A stretch of DNA of 51,536 nt from Candidatus Uhrbacteria bacterium GW2011_GWF2_39_13 (lineage in GTDB: Bacteria > Patescibacteriota > Patescibacteriia > UBA9934 > GWF2-40-263). The stretch covers positions 1-51,536 of the forward strand of contig LBWG01000003.1 in the NCBI GenBank assembly GCA_000993535.1, written 5' to 3'. The first letter of the stretch is position 1; the number at the start of each line of letters is the position of its first letter. The position numbers and the translations under genes were made by a program. The notes beneath the pieces were generated by a model. The model worked only from the letters and a program-made list of their open reading frames with translations. It was not told where the DNA came from and ran no database searches. Positions 27,281 to 35,997 of this stretch are shown here, piece by piece.

Positions 27281-29258
27281 TACCATAAAACAAAAAAAGA
27301 GACGGACACGTCTTGTCCGAATTATTTTTTTATTCTTTTTCTTTGCGATTCTTTTTTGGATCATGTCTCTTCTTGTTGCTTGCGCCTTTGTCGCTGTCCA
27401 AATACTCGATGCAAAAGAGGATATGCTTAAAGCAAAAGCGTTTGCTCAAGAGCTGGTTTTTGAAGACGCACAAACGTCTTTGCAAGAAGCTGTTGATTCG
27501 TTTGACTCTGCAAGAGGAGGTTTGATGGTGATTGATTCTGTGAAGTGGGTTCCTGTTGTTGGGCATTCTATTGAATTATTTGCCGATAGCATTGATTCCA
27601 GCCGGTTATTTATTGAAGCCTTGGTTCCTTTGTTTGAATTAGGAACTGATCTGATGCGTTTGGCAGGTCTTTCAAAGGAGGAACTCGCACAGATTCAAGA
27701 GGGGATTACTCCAGAGATTACCTTTGATGATCTTTCTTCAGAAACCAAACAAGCTATTTTGGCACGGTTAAGTGCTTCTGCGGAAGATTTAGATTTGCTT
27801 CTTGCGCGCATGGATATTGTAAATGAAGAAATTGTTTTGTTATCACAAAATGTCCAGATAGAACCCTTTCTCGTTTTTTTGGATCCAATAAAAAAACAGA
27901 TGGATCAAATGCGAGAATCACTTGGTATCCTTTCTATTGGGGCTCGTCTTCTGCCGGATTTTGCTGGATTAGATCAACCAACTACCTTGTTACTTCTTTT
28001 TTTGAATAATACAGAATTGAGACCTGCGGGAGGATTTATTGGATCTTACGGTGTTCTTGAAACATTTGCCGGAGACATTACTCAATTAGAAACAGCAGAT
28101 ACTTACACGCTTGATGATGCAGCCGCATCTGAGATTGTGCGAATACCTCCCGTGCCTTTACAAACTTACAATGCGACAACTAAATGGTTTTTTCGAGACG
28201 CAAACTGGTCGCCAGATTTTGCGGTTTCTTCACAACAAGCGATTTCTTTGTTTCTTGAAGAAGTAGGTTTTATTAAAGATCTCACAGACATCCCTTCAGC
28301 AGCCCTGTTTCATGGGGTGATTGGAGTCACACCAACATATCTGTCCGATCTTTTGGCTATAACAGGTCCAATCACGGTTGGATCTCAGACATTTACGAGT
28401 GAAAATATTATTGACACGCTCGAATATCAGGTTGAATTTGGATATCAGCTACAAGGGATCCCGGTTCATCAACGAAAAGCTCTTTTGGCTGATTTAGTGA
28501 ATGAGCTTAAAACACGCCTCTATCAACTCCCGTCTAAACGTTGGGAAGAGGTGCTTGCAATCACCCAAAAAGCATTCAAGGAGAAACAACTTCTTCTCTA
28601 TAGTGCAAACCCTCAAACACAAGAGATATTAGTGAATGTAGGCTGGGCTGGTTCTGTCTCTTCTTCTACGAGTGATACCCTTATGGTCGTGGATGCCAAC
28701 CTAGCCAGTTTAAAGTCGGATCCAGCCGTTGAACGTTCTACACAATATGAGGTGTTTAAAAATGCTTCAGATCAGTGGATTGGAAGAATCTCTATTGCCT
28801 ATAATCATAAAGGAACTTTTGACTGGAAAACCACTCGTTATCGAACGTATACTAGAGTCTATCTTCCTTTAGGGTCTAAGCTTATTCGATCTAGTGGAAG
28901 TTGGCTAAATGATAAAACACAAAATCCAACCAAGACTATAGGTTCCGTAGATCAGATGGATGAATTAGGCTTTACTTCTTTTGGTGTGTTTACCTCTGTA
29001 GAGCCGGGTGAACAAAATAATCTTGTATTCGAGTTTCAGCTTTCTCCTCAGGTTATTGAACAGATTGAAACAGGTCAGTATGATTTAACTGTTCTGAAAC
29101 AGGCTGGATCTCAAAATAATGCGTTGACGATTGACCTTGATTTTGATAAGAATGTGACACACGCGAGACCTTCAGAAGATGCTCAAGAATGGGGAGATGA
29201 TATCTATCGATTGAACACCATTTTAGATCACGACCTAGAAATTTACATCTCGCTGTGA
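27240..29258 (+). CDS. DUF4012-like membrane-anchored protein
   Basis: LLLFLNNTELRPAGGFIGSYGVLETFAGDI and WFFRDANWSPDFAVSSQQAISLF motifs. Confidence 0.8.
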   Translation: MSHTTNFLHSIETDTIKQKKRRTRLVRIIFLFFFFAILFWIMSLLVACAFVAVQILDAKEDMLKAKAFAQELVFEDAQTSLQEAVDSFDSARGGLMVIDSVKWVPVVGHSIELFADSIDSSRLFIEALVPLFELGTDLMRLAGLSKEELAQIQEGITPEITFDDLSSETKQAILARLSASAEDLDLLLARMDIVNEEIVLLSQNVQIEPFLVFLDPIKKQMDQMRESLGILSIGARLLPDFAGLDQPTTLLLLFLNNTELRPAGGFIGSYGVLETFAGDITQLETADTYTLDDAAASEIVRIPPVPLQTYNATTKWFFRDANWSPDFAVSSQQAISLFLEEVGFIKDLTDIPSAALFHGVIGVTPTYLSDLLAITGPITVGSQTFTSENIIDTLEYQVEFGYQLQGIPVHQRKALLADLVNELKTRLYQLPSKRWEEVLAITQKAFKEKQLLLYSANPQTQEILVNVGWAGSVSSSTSDTLMVVDANLASLKSDPAVERSTQYEVFKNASDQWIGRISIAYNHKGTFDWKTTRYRTYTRVYLPLGSKLIRSSGSWLNDKTQNPTKTIGSVDQMDELGFTSFGVFTSVEPGEQNNLVFEFQLSPQVIEQIETGQYDLTVLKQAGSQNNALTIDLDFDKNVTHARPSEDAQEWGDDIYRLNTILDHDLEIYISL

Positions 29259-29384
29259 TGATGACGAAACTCGCGATCTTTGCGTTCACGGGCGCCCGTC
29301 GACCCCGCTCTCCCTACGGTGAGTAGGGTTCGCGGGGCTCGACAGCCCGTTCACGCAAATCTCATCGAGTTTCCTCATTCATCA
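29255..29384 (+). repeat. structured element copy 2
   Basis: GTGATGATGACGAAACTCG/CGAGTTTCCTCATTCATCAC outer stem (one bulge, one mismatch); same nested architecture and loop sequences as copy 1. Confidence 0.85.
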
Positions 29385-29397
29385 CTTTCTGTAGCCT

Positions 29398-30402
29398 ATG
29401 TTTCAAAGAAAAATTGGTATTGATTTAGGAACAACGACGGTTCTTGTTTATGTTCCTAAACGGGGAATTATTATTCACGAGCCTTCTGTGGTTGCTGTTT
29501 CGTGTATAGATAAGAAAGTGTTAGCGGTAGGAAAAGAAGCTAAAGACATGTTAGGTCGTACTCCTGATACGATCGTTGCTCGTCGTCCTCTTAAAGATGG
29601 GGTTATTGCAGACTATCGAACCACGGAGGCCATGTTGCGTTATTTTATTAACAAAGCTTTGGGTGGTGTTCGATTATTTCGTCCTGAGGTAATGGTAGCG
29701 GTTCCAGGTGGTATTACCTCAACAGAACGTCGTGCCGTGATTGATGCCACGTTGGCGGCGGGTGCCAAAGCTGCGTACATTATTAAAGAACCCATCGTGG
29801 CGGCTATTGGAGCGAACATTCCGATTGGTTCTCCTTCAGGGCACATGATTATAGATATCGGAGGAGGGACTTCTGAAATGGCTGTGATTTCTCTTGGAGG
29901 GATTGTGGCATCAGAATCCGTCCGTATTGGAGGAGTAAAATTTGATTCTTCTATTTCTGAGTATATTCGCAGAAAGTATGGACTGGCTGTAGGAGAACGC
30001 ACAGCCGAAGACATTAAGATCCAAATTGGAGCTGCCATGTATTTACCAGACAAATTAGTGATGGAAGTTAAGGGTCGTGACATGGTTACGGGACTCCCAA
30101 AAATTATTGAAGTCACATCAGATGATGTTACAGCTGCCATTCAAAATGAACTTGAGGGAATTATTAACACAGTCAAAGAAGTGCTTCATAAGACTCCGCC
30201 TGAACTTTCAGCGGACGTGATGGATAAAGGAATTGTTCTCTCTGGTGGATCTTCCCAGTTGCGAAATTTAGATATGCTGATTGCTGAGGCCACCGGTGTC
30301 CCAACCTTTTTGGCTGAGGACCCACAACAGTGTGTTGCAAAGGGAACAGGAATTGCTCTTGAAAACCTTGAAGCCTATAAACGATCCATTTTTACTTCGT
30401 AG
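29398..30402 (+). CDS. mreB: rod shape-determining protein MreB
   Basis: IGIDLGTTTVLVYVPKRGIIIHEPSVVA, MIIDIGGGTSEMAVISLGGIV, IVLSGGSSQLRNLDMLIAEATGVP. Confidence 0.93.
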   Translation: MFQRKIGIDLGTTTVLVYVPKRGIIIHEPSVVAVSCIDKKVLAVGKEAKDMLGRTPDTIVARRPLKDGVIADYRTTEAMLRYFINKALGGVRLFRPEVMVAVPGGITSTERRAVIDATLAAGAKAAYIIKEPIVAAIGANIPIGSPSGHMIIDIGGGTSEMAVISLGGIVASESVRIGGVKFDSSISEYIRRKYGLAVGERTAEDIKIQIGAAMYLPDKLVMEVKGRDMVTGLPKIIEVTSDDVTAAIQNELEGIINTVKEVLHKTPPELSADVMDKGIVLSGGSSQLRNLDMLIAEATGVPTFLAEDPQQCVAKGTGIALENLEAYKRSIFTS

Positions 30403-30427
30403 CAGTATTTTTTAAATTCTTTTTATA

Positions 30428-30512
30428 CCCTGAGCTTGTCGAAGGGGCAAAGTATTCTTTACTGTTCACCCTTCGACTCCGCTCGCGTTGGTCGCTTCGC
30501 TCAGGGAATATT
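30428..30512. repeat. REP-like composite palindrome (CCCTGAGC...CGAAGGGG / CCCTTCGACTCCGCTC...GCTCAGGGAATATT)
   Basis: Family recurs at 31719, 32948/37017 and 37139. Confidence 0.8.
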
Positions 30513-30520
30513 CACATTTT

Positions 30521-31684
30521 ATGGATTCAGAATTAAATTTTCTTGATTCAAAAGCTTCTGTCGTATATGGCATTGATGCTCTTTCTGCAAATATGCAGAA
30601 ACGAACAGGTGTAGAAAATTACAGTCGCTCTTTGATTCAAGCATTAAAAAACCACCCGCTTCAAAACGATGAACGGGTGGTTTTGTATTCACTTTTTCCA
30701 CTTGACGAGGAATTAAACAAGTTCCCTCAAGGATGGTCTTCGAAGATTCTTTCTTGGTTTTTAAAACGCGGATGGATGCCTGTGCGGATGAGTTGGGAAA
30801 TGATCCGTCATGCTCCAACGGTTCTTTTTGTCCCCGGTCAGGCTCTGCCTTTTTTTTGTCCGCGTAAAGTTCTTACCACTATCCATGACATTGCCTTTGT
30901 TCGCCGTCCTGATCTGTACCAACCTGCTGTACGAAAGCGCCTCATGAGAATGACAAAGCAAGCCTTAAAAAAAGCTACGAGACTTTTGGTTCCTTCACAA
31001 ACAACCAGAGATGACTTGATTGAACTTTACAAGGTTAATCCAGATCGGGTGGTTGTGGTGCCGTTGGCAGCAGATACAACATTGTATCGTCCCTACACCC
31101 AACAAGAGGCTGCACCTGTGTTGCAGAAGTATCGGCTTGGAACCAACTTTTTTCTTGTTGTTGGCCGATTAGAAAAAAAGAAAAATATCACCACACTTAT
31201 TCGAGCTTTTGAATTGTTTAAAAGTCGTCGTGGTATCGGGGATCCATTTGAGCTTGTCTTTGCCGGAGAGCCGGGTTATGGCTATGAAAAAATGAAACCC
31301 TATTTTGATCTTTCCTCTGTTAAATCTCATATTCGCCAGCTTGGGTTTATTCCAGATGAGGATTTGGCTCCTTTGATGAGTCAGGCAACAGCTTATCTTT
31401 TTCCCTCTTGGTACGAAGGATTCGGCATTCCAAGTCTTGAAGCCATGGCCTCTGGAACTCCTGTTCTAGCTTCCTCGATAGCTGTTCATAAAGAAGTGAT
31501 TGTTGATGCAGGAATGTTTATTCCACCGGGAGAATCAGAAGCATGGGCACAAGCCATGGCTGAGATTGTTCATAATACCGTTTTAAGAACGGATTTGATT
31601 ACCAAGGGAAAAGAACGTGTTAAAAATTTTTCTTGGGAAAAAACCGCACAGCAAACATGGGATGTTTTGAGAAATTTGGTATAA
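30521..31684 (+). CDS. GT4-family glycosyltransferase (GT1/GT4 fold)
   Basis: TTIHDIAFVRRPDLY, VVVVPLAADTTLYRP, FLVVGRLEKKKNITTLIRAFEL, ATAYLFPSWYEGFGIPSLEAMASGTPVLAS. Confidence 0.9.
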   Translation: MDSELNFLDSKASVVYGIDALSANMQKRTGVENYSRSLIQALKNHPLQNDERVVLYSLFPLDEELNKFPQGWSSKILSWFLKRGWMPVRMSWEMIRHAPTVLFVPGQALPFFCPRKVLTTIHDIAFVRRPDLYQPAVRKRLMRMTKQALKKATRLLVPSQTTRDDLIELYKVNPDRVVVVPLAADTTLYRPYTQQEAAPVLQKYRLGTNFFLVVGRLEKKKNITTLIRAFELFKSRRGIGDPFELVFAGEPGYGYEKMKPYFDLSSVKSHIRQLGFIPDEDLAPLMSQATAYLFPSWYEGFGIPSLEAMASGTPVLASSIAVHKEVIVDAGMFIPPGESEAWAQAMAEIVHNTVLRTDLITKGKERVKNFSWEKTAQQTWDVLRNLV

Positions 31685-31718
31685 TAAAGACGTATTAGCT
31701 TGTAGCAAGTTTCTCTCA

Positions 31719-31816
31719 ATATTCCCTGAGCGAGGAGTCATCGACGAGTCGAAGGGCACAGATACGCTTAACCCTTCGACTCCGGTTTGTCGAACAAACC
31801 TCCGCTCAGGGAATAT
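31719..31816. repeat. REP-like composite palindrome
   Basis: ATATTCCCTGAGCG...TCGAAGGG-loop-CCCTTCGA...CGCTCAGGGAATAT. Confidence 0.85.
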
Positions 31817-31857
31817 ATAGTGTGATAGTACTTAAATTAAACTCCATGATGAATTCT

Positions 31858-32634
31858 ATGGACGAGTTGAAAAAACAATTAGAACACTTAGGTCTTTCAG
31901 ATAAAGAATCCAAAGTGTATTTAGCTGCTCTTGAACTAGGACCTACACCTGTTCAAGATATTTCACACAAGGCGCATGTGAACCGTGCGACCACTTATGT
32001 GATGATCGAGTCCTTGTCAGCACGTGGACTCATGTCTACGTTTCAGAAAGGAAAAAAGCGCTTTTATGTTTCAGAAAGTCCAGAACGGCTCATGGCTATT
32101 ATTCAGACTCAACAAAAAGAGCTTTCTGAACGTCAGGTGGAACTTGAGGGGATGATGCCGCTGTTGAGCGCTTTATATAATGCCGAAGGAGCCAAACCAC
32201 AGATCCGTTATCTGGAAGGCGTAGAAGGAGTCAAGACTGTTCGGGCATTATTTGAAAAGTTGAGCGGAGATTTTGTCGAGATTGCTCCTTTGGATGACGT
32301 CCATCAAACCAGTGAGTTGATGGGGGAAGAACGCAACCAACATCATGCGGTTTTGCGAACGCGCGGAACCAGTTATCGAGTGCTTGCCATCACGAAAAAT
32401 CAAGATCCAAAATGCTTGCCTGAAATGGGGGATGGTCAATGGCGTATGTTGCCTCCTGAAAAGTTTCCGATTCATGCCAGTATTGTCGTGCGCAAAGATC
32501 ATGTCTTTTTATTTTCTTACCGATCAGCCATTTTGTCGGTGGTCATTCGAAGTCAGGAAATCGCTGATGCCTTGAGAGCTCTTTTTGAACTCGCCTGGGA
32601 TGGAGCAAAAAGTTATCCGTCTAAGGGATGTTAA
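31858..32634 (+). CDS. TrmB-like winged-helix transcriptional regulator
   Basis: LKKQLEHLGLSDKESKVYLAALELGPTPVQDISHKAHVNRATTYVMIESLSARGL. Confidence 0.8.
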   Translation: MDELKKQLEHLGLSDKESKVYLAALELGPTPVQDISHKAHVNRATTYVMIESLSARGLMSTFQKGKKRFYVSESPERLMAIIQTQQKELSERQVELEGMMPLLSALYNAEGAKPQIRYLEGVEGVKTVRALFEKLSGDFVEIAPLDDVHQTSELMGEERNQHHAVLRTRGTSYRVLAITKNQDPKCLPEMGDGQWRMLPPEKFPIHASIVVRKDHVFLFSYRSAILSVVIRSQEIADALRALFELAWDGAKSYPSKGC

Positions 32635-32637
32635 AAG

Positions 32638-32662
32638 AAAAAAAGGACCCGTGTGGTCCTTC
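32638..32662 (-). terminator. minus-strand rho-independent terminator
   Basis: Minus strand AAGGACCACACGGGTCCTTTTTTTC. Confidence 0.75.
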
Positions 32663-32683
32663 TCAGAAGTGATGGGGGAAACG

Positions 32684-32800
32684 TTAGCTTCCCCCTGGGC
32701 AGTGGCAACAAGGTTGGATCCTTCGAGGATTTTCATCGACCGAATGTCGACGTCCTTTTGCCAAAGTCAAAGCGTTTTTCGTTTTTTGCAAATCGTTCAT
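32684..32800 (-). CDS. putative 38-aa small protein with CxHC motif
   Basis: MNDLQKTKNALTLAKGRRHSVDENPRRIQPCCHCPGGS, preceded by AAAGGTGAACC-ATG; has its own promoter and terminator. Confidence 0.4.
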   Translation of the reverse strand: MNDLQKTKNALTLAKGRRHSVDENPRRIQPCCHCPGGS

Positions 32801-32884
32801 GGTTCACCTTTTAAGACACGGGATTCCTCCTTATAATTGGCAGGTCCTGTCTACATATCGTTTCCCCTTTAGAAACGATACTAA

Positions 32885-32913
32885 AATTTAGCAGTAAAAA
32901 CCCTCCAAGTCAA
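32885..32913 (-). promoter_or_regulatory. minus-strand promoter TTGACT-N17-TAAATT
   Basis: Boxes with exact 17-nt spacing upstream of the small ORF. Confidence 0.65.
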
Positions 32914-32947
32914 TCCATATTTGTTGTAGAGGTTAGACAAAAACCCC

Positions 32948-32993
32948 ACATCATATTCCCTGAGCGAGGAGTCCTCGACGAGTCGAAGGGGCA
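32948..32993 (+). repeat. half REP-like element, left flank of GC-rich island
   Basis: ACATCATATTCCCTGAGCGAGGAGTCCTCGACGAGTCGAAGGGGCA. Confidence 0.8.
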
Positions 32994-33010
32994 AAAAATT
33001 TGGTTCAAAC

Positions 33011-33040
33011 AAAAAATCGCCTTCGATGAGGCGATTTTTT
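33011..33040. terminator. bidirectional terminator hairpin just inside the island
   Basis: AAAAAATCGCCTTCGATGAGGCGATTTTTT. Confidence 0.7.
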
Positions 33041-33152
33041 ATTCTCGATTTTTAGGAGAGAGTCGGGTCGTTTAAACCCTCAAAGGGTACGATAATTCTA
33101 GGGGATACGCTTTTGACGCAATAGAATCGTCTTACCATTTGAGCGTTACCTA

Positions 33153-33198
33153 AATTCCTTGGCAGCCCACCATCTCTTTGATGATGTTCTCTCAAGGT
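33153..33198 (-). repeat. motif R copy 1 (candidate structured RNA, followed by a hairpin at 33200-33247)
   Basis: Minus ACCTTGAGAGAACATCATCAAAGAGATGGTGGGCTGCCAAGGAATT; nearly identical to 34651-34695. Confidence 0.75.
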
Positions 33199-33358
33199 TG
33201 GATGAGACAGAGATGATGTGCGAAATTGCAATCATTCTTTCTCATCCGCGTTTAGCACAGTTTTTATGGAGAGTTTGTGCAAGTCTCTCCAACTCACTTC
33301 CTTTTCAGGATTTTCGTTTCAGGTTAACGATAGGACTGTGAGTGCCCTCGGTTGTGGA

Positions 33359-34492
33359 TCAGGCTGCCTTCCTGGGAAGGTTGTTGAACAGGGAGCCGAG
33401 CTCCCCGAGTGATCGGGCCGTCGGAGCGGAGAATCGAGCCTCGTATGCGGCATACGTGTCCTGCCACGCCTGACCCGGCATCTTGGCTCGATTTCCGGCC
33501 GTCTTGCCGGTCGAGCGGGTGTGGTTCCGCTTCGCCTCGGCGAGCTTCCTCGCCTCGGCCTGGAGGCGGATCGACTCGCGTCGCTCCTGCTCGGCGCGGT
33601 ATTCGGCCTGGCGACGGGCGGTCTCGGCCTCATATTCCTCCATCTTGGCTCGTGTATCCACGAGCTTGAAGCTCGGGAGACCGTAGACACATGCCGGATT
33701 GAAGGCGTGCCGCCAGAGATCGACGACCTTGACTCGGTCGCCACCCTGGCGATCCCGCATGTCATCAAATCCCGGTACCCGAGCGAACTCGGGCTTCATG
33801 GACTGCCCACACCCGCACGCGCAGGTGTAACCCCAAACGCCAGGTGCGAGTTCGATCTGACCCAGGTGGTTGGACCCTTCCGGCTTCTCGCTGGGAGCGG
33901 CCGGGATCTGTCGCGGGGTCTGGGCGACGGACTGGCGACGGGGGATGCTGCTGGTCATCTTCTTCCTCTCCTCTTCTTTCTTTTTTTGATTTTCGATCTC
34001 GACGATTCGGGCCGCAATCAGCGTCCCTTTGAAAAATAGAACCTTGCCGATTGAGGGCAGGGTCTGATCCTTATCCTCGATCCCGAGAACCTTGAAGGTC
34101 TCGATCCGACCGAGGGCGGTTGCAAACTCGCAGGCCTCGACCCACACCGACAGGATCGTCGCGTCGATGGGCTTCGGGTTCTCGTAGTCGCTCTGGTCGA
34201 TCAGCTGATCCGGGGCGAAGCCCCACTCGCGTACCAGCTCGTGACCCCCGACGCTTTCCAGCGCCGCATCCAGACGGGAGTAATGGTCCTCGATCTGCGA
34301 CTCCTCCCGAGTCTCGAACACCTCATCGGTGTTCAGACGCGGGGTATTCTGCGCTATCAACACGTCGAGTGCGATCACTCCCCACTGGATAGTCTGCCCT
34401 CGTCCACCACCTCGTCGCCCAAGAGTGGCTGGTAGAATGGGGGGTGAAAAGCGAGAGAAGTTGAGAGCAGCGCGATTTAATGACTTTGACAT
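33359..34492 (-). CDS. GC-rich orphan protein A with CxCGCG motif
   Basis: 377 aa; SD GAAAGGAG-ACGAA-ATG; no recognised family. Confidence 0.65.
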   Translation of the reverse strand: MSKSLNRAALNFSRFSPPILPATLGRRGGGRGQTIQWGVIALDVLIAQNTPRLNTDEVFETREESQIEDHYSRLDAALESVGGHELVREWGFAPDQLIDQSDYENPKPIDATILSVWVEACEFATALGRIETFKVLGIEDKDQTLPSIGKVLFFKGTLIAARIVEIENQKKKEEERKKMTSSIPRRQSVAQTPRQIPAAPSEKPEGSNHLGQIELAPGVWGYTCACGCGQSMKPEFARVPGFDDMRDRQGGDRVKVVDLWRHAFNPACVYGLPSFKLVDTRAKMEEYEAETARRQAEYRAEQERRESIRLQAEARKLAEAKRNHTRSTGKTAGNRAKMPGQAWQDTYAAYEARFSAPTARSLGELGSLFNNLPRKAA

Positions 34493-34650
34493 TTCGTCTC
34501 CTTTCGATCGGCTCTATTTTTCACCGATCGATCTTCGATTTCGTTATCCATTCATTGTGGCTCCTTTCGGGGCCCCTGTCAGAACTATTCCGACACAGGA
34601 CATTGGTGGCATATACCCTCAATGTTCTGGGACGGAAAGTTATTTTTCTT

Positions 34651-34695
34651 AATTCCTTGGCAGCCCACCATCTTTTGATGATGTTCTCTCAAGGT
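34651..34695 (-). repeat. motif R copy 2 (with hairpin at 34696-34726)
   Basis: Minus ACCTTGAGAGAACATCATCAAAAGATGGTGGGCTGCCAAGGAATT. Confidence 0.75.
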
Positions 34696-34850
34696 AAGGG
34701 AAGACATTTTCGTTTTGTCTTCCCTTGCGTGGCCTTCTGGGCATGGAGGTTCTGCTTCCTCTAGGCTCACCACTTACGTCAGGTGACTACGACCGCGTTT
34801 GACCAGGCTTGGTTTTCGCCTGAACTACCTTGCGGTAGGGGGTGTTTCGA

Positions 34851-35550
34851 TTAGCAGGCGACGGCCACCTGCTCATCGGTCTCGACGCTGGATGAGCGAG
34901 CCGCGGCCAGCTGCGCCTTGAACTCCGAATCGTACGTCTCGTTGCCGAGGAATGTACGGATCAGGTTCAAGGCGAACCGCTGGTAGGCGCCCTGGCGACC
35001 GATCACGACCCCACCGAGTTCTTTCTCGAGCGGGGTTCCCTCTGGAACTGCGAAGGCTGATGCCAGCGTCTCGATGACCAGACGCCGCTCGGCTCGGTTG
35101 AGAACCACCACCGTACCCTCGGGGATTCCCCTCAGGACACGGGTATTGGCGGCGCGTATGGCCTCAGTTTTCGCTTTCGCGTTGGCCTTGCCGTCCATAG
35201 AGTGAGCCTTCCGCATGGCTTCCAGATCCGCGGCCTCAGCCTCGTTCATCGCCCGGTTGAAGGCATTGAACTTTGCATCGGCCTCCCGGATCTGACCCTG
35301 GAGTTTCATTTCCGCTACGTAGCAGCGGACCATGAATACCGTATAGTCGATTAACGCCCATGCGGTCATCACCGACTTTTCCGAGAACTCCACGATGGAC
35401 TTCGTCCAGGTCTTGTCCTGACCCAGGAGTTCGGACAGGGTAGCGGAGGCGTGCTCCACCATCCCACGGGTGGGCGGTAGGACTGCCTGACGAACGGGGG
35501 TGGAGGTGGTCTTGGGGGCGGACGGGGCAACACGAGTGGGAATACCCATG
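34851..35550 (-). CDS. GC-rich orphan protein B
   Basis: Start MGIPTRVAPSAPK at 35550 with SD GAAAGGAG-ATCGACC-ATG. Confidence 0.65.
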
Positions 35551-35619
35551 GTCGATCTCCTTTCAAAGAGATTGTGGAGTTTTGTCGTGTGCTGGCGACC
35601 AAGCCCTTGCACGACTCCG

Positions 35620-35719
35620 GGTGACTAAAACTTACTGGAACCTCCTGACAAGGGAGGTTTTGTCTAAACTGACACCGAAAATTCGGCGCAGGAATCCGGA
35701 GAAGATGGTTTTAGTGACC
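35620..35719 (-). ncRNA. candidate structured leader RNA upstream of gene B
   Basis: GGTCACTAAAAC/GTTTTAGTCACC closing helix (one mismatch) enclosing CCGA/TCGG, TGTC/GACA and AACCTCC/GGAGGTT hairpins. Confidence 0.5.
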
Positions 35720-35997
35720 AAAATTGGTATAAAACCTAGATTATCAGGTGTATGAATCAAGTAAGCGAACGGGGAAACCCCGTGCCTAGTTGAATCATTT
35801 GATAATCTATTTCTCTCTCCCCCGAGTTCCTGCTACGAATCCTTATCTCCTCAAAACCTCTGAATCTTTTCAGAGACTTAGTTGGAGGGAGATGAAGTCG
35901 TTTCATCTCCAGTCGCGTTACCCGGTTGGTTGTCCCGGGTCGTTGTGCCAGAGTTTATTTTTCATCCCCTCTGGCGTTGTGGGATTAGCTCCTGTGC

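Noticed and set aside
33085-33198. Integron attC site / gene-cassette array
   Set aside because: Bulged palindromes are suggestive, but RYYYAAC and GTTRRRY core boxes are absent and no integrase is in the window.
33409-34652. Several plus-strand ORFs (33409-33669, 33483-33686, 33521-34039, 34120-34392, 34329-34652)
   Set aside because: Shadow ORFs opposite the GC-rich, SD-led gene A; Arg/Ser/Pro-rich compositions typical of antisense GC-rich reading.
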